DNA of 17,049 nt from Halobacteriaceae archaeon Tc-Br11_E2g27 (GTDB lineage Archaea; Halobacteriota; Halobacteria; Halobacteriales; Haloarculaceae): assembly GCA_001564135.1 (NCBI GenBank), contig LKNH01000022.1:1-17049 (forward strand), in the 5' to 3' direction. Below are positions 13,331 to 17,049 of the stretch, one piece after another. Within the stretch, counting starts at the first letter, position 1. Each line of letters opens with the position of its first letter. A model generated the notes under the pieces. It was not told the origin of the DNA. It was given only the letters and a program-made list of their open reading frames with translations, and did no database searches. Both the position numbers and the translations under genes were made by a program.

Positions 13331-13360
13331 AGTAAGAAGACCTTACTCTCCAATAATTGG
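13331..13360. repeat. Two adjacent dyads in the permease/beta-helix promoter region
   Basis: AGTAAG (13331-13336) pairs with CTTACT (13342-13347), and the perfect odd palindrome CCAATAATTGG (13350-13360) follows three bases later. They lie about 110-140 bases before the TATA-like box of the beta-helix gene. They are candidate regulator sites, judged by symmetry alone. Confidence 0.3.
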
Positions 13361-13435
13361 TGCTTATAAGCCATTTCCATACTCGTTTACACAATCAACT
13401 ATAGTGTCCGTAATTGGGACGTTCCGTAGCCTAAT

Positions 13436-13448
13436 CCTAAGTATACCT
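13436..13448 (+). promoter_or_regulatory. TATA-like element for the large beta-helix gene
   Basis: CCTAAGTATACCT is centred 28 bases before the ATG at 13471. A second, weaker candidate (CCTTATGAG, about 13488-13496) has the same spacing to the ATG at 13519. The two boxes leave the true start open. Confidence 0.4.
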
Positions 13449-13518
13449 TACTCATCTCTAGGTACTTCCTATGTATCCCGCGAGAAGCCTTATGAGAGTA
13501 AGGTCAGGATACCCGGCC

Positions 13519-15939
13519 ATGCCAGACAGCTCAGATGAGCTTAACGCAACAAACGAGAACAAAGAAGAAACTACCAGTGGTGCACTAAACCGCCGCCGCT
13601 TGTTACAGATTGGTGGCGTTGGGCTATCAATCGGTGCACTCGCCACGGTCAACGCTGCAGCTGGTTCTGACGAACTCCCGAACACAATCGTCATTGATGG
13701 GTCCGAATCAGAAGACCCGGCTGAGTATGAATTCCTTACTACCGGTTCAGCGGAGGTACATCCAGAACTCGGCGCTAACGATAATGCGGATGCAGTCAAC
13801 GGTGGTCACGTCACTGGAATGGCTGGTGACAAGGCCCATGCCTATCGGTTTGATGGGGAGTTATCCTACCTGGACGTCACTGGTACGGCGGAAGTTCGAC
13901 TGCTATACGGCGATGAAGGGAGAGTTGCGATGGACCGCTTGGAAATCGTCGCCGCCAGCGACGGTGATGTTGAGTATGAAATCCGGTCGGAAGAGCCGGT
14001 CACAAAAGTCCTCGACAATGATGACTACTCGGCTGACCCAGGTGAGGATAGTATCACAGAGACGGATGATGGTACGTGGGTTGTCGAAGGCGCTACCGCA
14101 AACGGCTCCGGCGACACGTATGATTTCCACGGAGAAATCCTCAGCTTTGAACCAGTAACCGGGGATTTCACCCTCTTTTTCAACGGCGAGGAACGGACGG
14201 TTACGGACCTTACCGGCCAAGAACCGCCTGAAGAAACGGAGGAGGAAGATGGTGATGAGACTGATGAGGAACTCACCCGTGAACACTACTACTCATTCGA
14301 GGCAACCGGCGATGAGTACGTCGATTATTATCTCGAAGTCGAGGAGGACGGAGACATGATTGCGTCGACGATAGCTGATGCCGTTATTGAGGACGATTAT
14401 CACTGGATAAACGACGACGGGACCAAAGCGGCGGGTCGAGTCCACCCTGGAGACACACACTCCTACGAGTTCGATTCGCTCGTAGCAGACGTGACTATTG
14501 AGGGAGAAGCGGATGCTGTTGTCAACGGCGTTGAGTCGTATCTAGAGCAGTATCCACGAGACGTTGCCTCCGGCGATTACTGGAAAGGGTATTTCCCATG
14601 GCAGCTAGAGGGTGAAGAGCGAGAACACTACTACTCGTTCGAGGCAACAGGCGATGAGTATGTAGATTATTACCTCGAAGTAGAAGAAGAAGGCGAACTC
14701 ATTCCGTCAACTGAGGATGAGGCAGTCATCGAATACGAGTTCTTCTGGATTGGTGACGACGGAACCAAAGCGGCGGGTCGAGTCCAGCCTGGAGATACAC
14801 ACTCCTACGAGTTCGATTCGCTCGTGGCAGACGTGACGATCGAGGGTGACGCGAACGCTGTCGTCAACGGCGTTGAGTCGTATCTAGAGCAGTATCCACG
14901 AGACGTTGCCTCCGGCGATTACTGGAAAACTGGCTTCCCGTGGCAGGATGACGACCACGAGGCACCCGGAAACGGAAACGGTGACAGCGACGTTGATGTT
15001 GGCATTCGCCACGACAACTATGACGGCCCGCTTGGCGGCGGTGACGGCATGCCTGATAGGCTTGTGTATGATGCCGCTGATGCAGACATCGTCGTTTCAG
15101 ATGGGAACGTTGATGCCGCGCTAAACAGCGCATCGAGCGGTGATGTCGTTTATGTTGAAGGCTCTGCAAGCGGTTTTACCGTCGATGTTCCTGACGTGAC
15201 TATTGCTGGAAATCGAGGAATCGGAGATGATGGCGAAATCACCGGTGAGGTGATTATCACCGCTAACGAAGTAACACTCAACGGTCTCACCGTTAATCCA
15301 AATGGTGGAACAGCCCTCACAGTTCGCGCGCAGTGGCCGGTCATGTACAACTGTGCGTTCATTAACGCGAGCAACAACTGTATCCAGATCCGCCGAGAGA
15401 ACACAGCGTCAACGTTCACACAGTGTCGGTTCCACAACTGGTCCGGATACGGCTTCCACCACAACTATAATCAACATGATGAAGAGCACAAAATCGTCAT
15501 TGAGTATAGCGAGTTTTCGGACCTGGGTCGACATGGGCTTTCAGCAGGCAATGCGTGGTATCGCATCAGTGATTGTCACATGCACGGGACGCTCAGTTTG
15601 AACCCTGACCACTTCTTTGAGGTCCGTGCACCGAATCATTACGGCGTTAATGGTTCCGCACCAGTTGAGTGTGGTTCCCCATGTGGAAACGCGATTATCG
15701 AACACAACCTCCACGAGATGACCGGTGGAGGAGATAAATCACGACTCATCGTTGTTCGTGGAGAGCCAACTGATGGTGTCTGGGTGCGAAATAACAAAGC
15801 ACCGGGCAACACCGCCCCTGATGGTGGCTGCTGGCAGAACAACACCTTCTCAGGATGGGCCAGCCAGATTGTCATGCAAAACGCCTCTGGTTCGAGTGGC
15901 TTTTCCTCAAACGTCCATATCGAGAACAACGAACTGTAG
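13519..15939 (+). CDS. Large Tat-exported beta-helix protein with tandem beta-sandwich-like repeats
   Basis: The protein has 806 residues from the ATG at 13519. Arg25-Arg26-Arg27 followed by Leu-Leu-Gln and a hydrophobic stretch to about residue 48 is a Tat signal without a lipobox, so the protein is probably released or cell-wall attached. Residues 55-235 hold two divergent copies of a short unit of the kind 'H/T-x-Y-x-F-x-G...L...V-x-G-x-A-x-V...G' (AHAYRFDGELSYLDVTGTA; TYDFHGEILSFEPVTGDF). After an acidic linker come two near-identical 114-residue units (255-368 and 369-482) with the same core (THSYEFDSLVADVTIEG). A Gly/Asp linker leads to a right-handed beta helix (about 510-806) of Asn-rich coils. 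Such architecture suits binding or cleaving a polysaccharide outside the cell. The length and start compare well with the protein at 141-1364; an in-frame ATG at 13471 would add 16 residues. Confidence 0.85.
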   Translation: MPDSSDELNATNENKEETTSGALNRRRLLQIGGVGLSIGALATVNAAAGSDELPNTIVIDGSESEDPAEYEFLTTGSAEVHPELGANDNADAVNGGHVTGMAGDKAHAYRFDGELSYLDVTGTAEVRLLYGDEGRVAMDRLEIVAASDGDVEYEIRSEEPVTKVLDNDDYSADPGEDSITETDDGTWVVEGATANGSGDTYDFHGEILSFEPVTGDFTLFFNGEERTVTDLTGQEPPEETEEEDGDETDEELTREHYYSFEATGDEYVDYYLEVEEDGDMIASTIADAVIEDDYHWINDDGTKAAGRVHPGDTHSYEFDSLVADVTIEGEADAVVNGVESYLEQYPRDVASGDYWKGYFPWQLEGEEREHYYSFEATGDEYVDYYLEVEEEGELIPSTEDEAVIEYEFFWIGDDGTKAAGRVQPGDTHSYEFDSLVADVTIEGDANAVVNGVESYLEQYPRDVASGDYWKTGFPWQDDDHEAPGNGNGDSDVDVGIRHDNYDGPLGGGDGMPDRLVYDAADADIVVSDGNVDAALNSASSGDVVYVEGSASGFTVDVPDVTIAGNRGIGDDGEITGEVIITANEVTLNGLTVNPNGGTALTVRAQWPVMYNCAFINASNNCIQIRRENTASTFTQCRFHNWSGYGFHHNYNQHDEEHKIVIEYSEFSDLGRHGLSAGNAWYRISDCHMHGTLSLNPDHFFEVRAPNHYGVNGSAPVECGSPCGNAIIEHNLHEMTGGGDKSRLIVVRGEPTDGVWVRNNKAPGNTAPDGGCWQNNTFSGWASQIVMQNASGSSGFSSNVHIENNEL
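14281..14964 (+). repeat. 342-bp in-frame tandem duplication
   Basis: Positions 14281-14622 and 14623-14964 are two copies of a 342-base (114-codon) unit inside the large beta-helix gene. A stretch of 66 bases is identical in both (14521-14586 and 14863-14928), and the block around 14424-14500 is nearly so. The 5' halves differ more, so the copies are either of mixed age or partly gene-converted. Confidence 0.9.
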
Positions 15940-16029
15940 CGACTGTTCACCTCATTATCTATTATTTTCGGCCGAATCGTTACTGGAGCACTTCTGTAAG
16001 AATTTCACAGGGTTGTGTGGAGTCAACTG

Positions 16030-16051
16030 CCCCGCGCACGGTGGCGCGGGG
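16030..16051. repeat. GC-rich perfect hairpin at the presumed element left end
   Basis: CCCCGCGC (16030-16037) and GCGCGGGG (16044-16051) form a perfect 8-bp stem with a 6-base loop. It lies just outside the larger nested repeat. Position and shape fit a subterminal hairpin recognised by an IS200/IS605-type transposase; no tnpA is present in the window. Confidence 0.6.
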
Positions 16052-16068
16052 AGTCCGCCTTGATTATC

Positions 16069-16220
16069 GTTTGAAACTTGTAGAGTGTATAAAGAATAGC
16101 AGCGCGAGTACCACGGGCTTCCGAAAACGTCGTTTTCGGCTTTCGCAAATCTTCGATTTGCTCAACACCGTGCCCGTGGGTGAAGCGCGTCACAACACGA
16201 ATTTTTAACAAGTTTCAAAC
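16069..16220. repeat. Nested inverted repeat upstream of tnpB
   Basis: The outer arms GTTTGAAACTTGT (16069-16081) and ACAAGTTTCAAAC (16208-16220) are perfect 13-base complements. Inside, CCACGGGC (16111-16118) pairs with GCCCGTGG (16172-16179). Inside that are two side-by-side hairpins, CCGAAAAC-GTC-GTTTTCGG (16121-16139) and GCAAATC-TTC-GATTTGC (16145-16161). The result is a branched, cloverleaf-like fold of about 150 bases ending 14 bases before the presumed tnpB start. It may be an element end, a structured RNA or a nested insertion. Confidence 0.75.
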
Positions 16221-16234
16221 CATACTAGAATTCA

Positions 16235-17049
16235 GTGCAGTCGTCCAAACTCACCCAATCACTGTCGTTCGGACTAGACATCCACACGGGGAGTGGAGAC
16301 GATTTGCAAACCGGCTGTCTTGAGGCCCGTCGCATCCGCAACGAAACCAATCGACTTGATCGACAGGGATGGAACTGGGAAGAGATCAAACCCACAGTTG
16401 TTGATAACGCCGACCATGTCAACAACACCACCCAACTCATCGTTGATAAGGCACTTGGTGAAATCGAAACGTATCACGACAACAAAGATGACGGCTGGGG
16501 ACGACCCTTCCCATACATCGACGAGTCGTACCCGATGGTGATGAACCACGGAGAAGGCTACCGCCTGTTCCCTGAAGAGGATGGGACTGTTCGATTCCGT
16601 ATCACTGCCACAAGAGGCACCCACGTCAAAGGCGAACTCCGTGGCAGTCCAGATCATTTCGACCGACTCCAAACCGCATTCAACGACAAAGAGTGGCGGG
16701 TTGGAACCGCTGAAGTCGTACACAAGCACAACGAGTGGCGACTCCACGTCACTGTCACACACGAAACTCACAGAGTCGCCAGCAAGCACGATGCAGACAC
16801 GATTATTGGCGTGGATGTGAACGAAGACTGCATCGCCCTCGCAGCGATGGGTCGGAGCGGTGCAGTGAAAGACTCTGTGGTGGTTGAGTATCCATCTGTG
16901 AAAGAGCAGCGCCACGAGTTTTTCACCAAACGCAAGCGGATGCAGAAAGCCGGGCAGACTGCGTTTGAAACGGTCGTGAAGACTGAAGAACGCGACTACG
17001 TTCACGATCGCCTGCACAAAGTATCGCGGGAAGTAGTTGAATGGATCTC
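16235..17049 (+). CDS. tnpB: TnpB, RNA-guided nuclease of an IS1341-type element (3' truncated by window)
   Basis: An open frame runs from just after an in-frame TAG at 16226 to the window end (about 271 codons) without a stop. It reads CLEARRIRNETNRLDRQGWN, then NHGEGYRLF, HVKGELRGSPDHFDRLQTAF, EWRVGTAEVV, WRLHVTVTHETHRVASKH and IIGVDVNEDCIALAAMG. These are the conserved N-terminal and RuvC-I parts of haloarchaeal TnpB, the Asp in GVDVNED being the catalytic one. SVKEQRHEFFTKRKRMQKAG follows as in the family. RuvC-II, RuvC-III and the zinc ribbon lie outside the window. The proposed start is GTG 16235, with the TATA-like ATTTTTAACA about 30 bases before it; no ATG is available, so the true N-terminus may be damaged. 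Known TnpB proteins cut DNA guided by an RNA made from the element's right end. Confidence 0.9.
   Translation, partial: MQSSKLTQSLSFGLDIHTGSGDDLQTGCLEARRIRNETNRLDRQGWNWEEIKPTVVDNADHVNNTTQLIVDKALGEIETYHDNKDDGWGRPFPYIDESYPMVMNHGEGYRLFPEEDGTVRFRITATRGTHVKGELRGSPDHFDRLQTAFNDKEWRVGTAEVVHKHNEWRLHVTVTHETHRVASKHDADTIIGVDVNEDCIALAAMGRSGAVKDSVVVEYPSVKEQRHEFFTKRKRMQKAGQTAFETVVKTEERDYVHDRLHKVSREVVEWI

Larger units (their letters stand above)
13109..13518. other. Divergent intergenic region, no gene seen
   Basis: About 400 bases lie between the phosphate permease and the large beta-helix gene. It is AT-rich near both ends, as expected of two promoters. Two dyads are adjacent: AGTAAG-AAGAC-CTTACT (13331-13347) and CCAAT-A-ATTGG (13350-13360). 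No RNA gene or repeat array was recognised. The last part may be coding if the ATG at 13471 is used. Confidence 0.5.
15940..16234. other. Intergenic region holding the structured left end of a tnpB element
   Basis: No protein gene is supported in these 295 bases. A short palindrome TTCGGCCGAA (15967-15976) follows the beta-helix stop and could be a transcript-end hairpin. From 16030 onward the region is packed with inverted repeats (listed separately) leading into tnpB. Confidence 0.6.
16030..17049 (+). mobile_element. IS1341-type (IS200/IS605 superfamily) element, left part
   Basis: The structured left flank and the tnpB reading frame together form the left part of an IS1341-type element, which carries tnpB without tnpA. 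The left boundary is put at the GC-rich hairpin by inference; the right end is outside the window. Such elements need a TnpA supplied from elsewhere. Confidence 0.6.

Noticed and set aside
16274..17017. 247-codon open frame on the minus strand.
   Set aside because: It lies entirely opposite tnpB, whose plus-strand frame has clear family motifs. Its His/Cys/Phe-rich content is typical of an antisense shadow.

Overview
The window reads as DNA from a halophilic archaeon (class Halobacteria). Exported proteins carry twin-arginine (Tat) signals, often followed by a lipobox and an Asp/Glu-rich linker. The encoded proteins are strongly acidic. Several genes have an AT-rich TATA-like box about 25-30 bases before the start codon and no Shine-Dalgarno, as expected for leaderless haloarchaeal transcripts. 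The tnpB at the right end belongs to the haloarchaeal IS1341-type group. By eye the base composition is close to 50% G+C, low for this class; a Haloquadratum-like genome is one possibility, but I cannot fix the genus.

Layout, left to right: (1) a Tat-exported right-handed beta-helix protein (minus), then about 600 bp without an intact gene that holds a degraded transposase-like reading frame. (2) A NosL-domain Tat lipoprotein (plus). (3) A surface-glycan or small-molecule block: GNAT acyltransferase, a small membrane-anchored coiled-coil protein and a NodB-type polysaccharide deacetylase on minus; then, divergently, an ATP-grasp ligase whose stop overlaps the start of a DegT/DnrJ-like PLP protein, followed by a small unknown acidic protein and a lipoprotein made almost wholly of Asp/Glu repeats. 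(4) A decayed tnpB 3' end with a well-kept hairpin-rich right end (minus). (5) A luciferase-like flavin oxidoreductase and an alkaline-phosphatase/sulfatase-fold enzyme on plus. (6) A PiT-type phosphate permease followed by a UspA protein on minus. (7) A second, much larger Tat-exported beta-helix protein with an exact 342-bp internal tandem duplication. (8) A cruciform-like nested inverted repeat directly upstream of a tnpB that runs off the window.

The genes suggest an accessory cell-surface region. Acyltransferase, deacetylase, ATP-grasp, PLP enzyme, flavin oxidoreductase and AlkP-fold enzyme are the kind of set used to decorate a glycan or an amino-sugar derivative. Two exported beta-helix proteins bracket this set and could be the carbohydrate-binding or carbohydrate-cleaving side. 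The tnpB copy, the tnpB remnant and the possible transposase remnant show repeated visits by mobile elements. The strongest leads are the orphan, omega-RNA-like tnpB right end, the nested palindrome upstream of tnpB, the all-acidic repeat lipoprotein, and the ATP-grasp/DegT-like pair in which the usual PLP aspartate appears replaced. No tRNA, rRNA or CRISPR array was seen.
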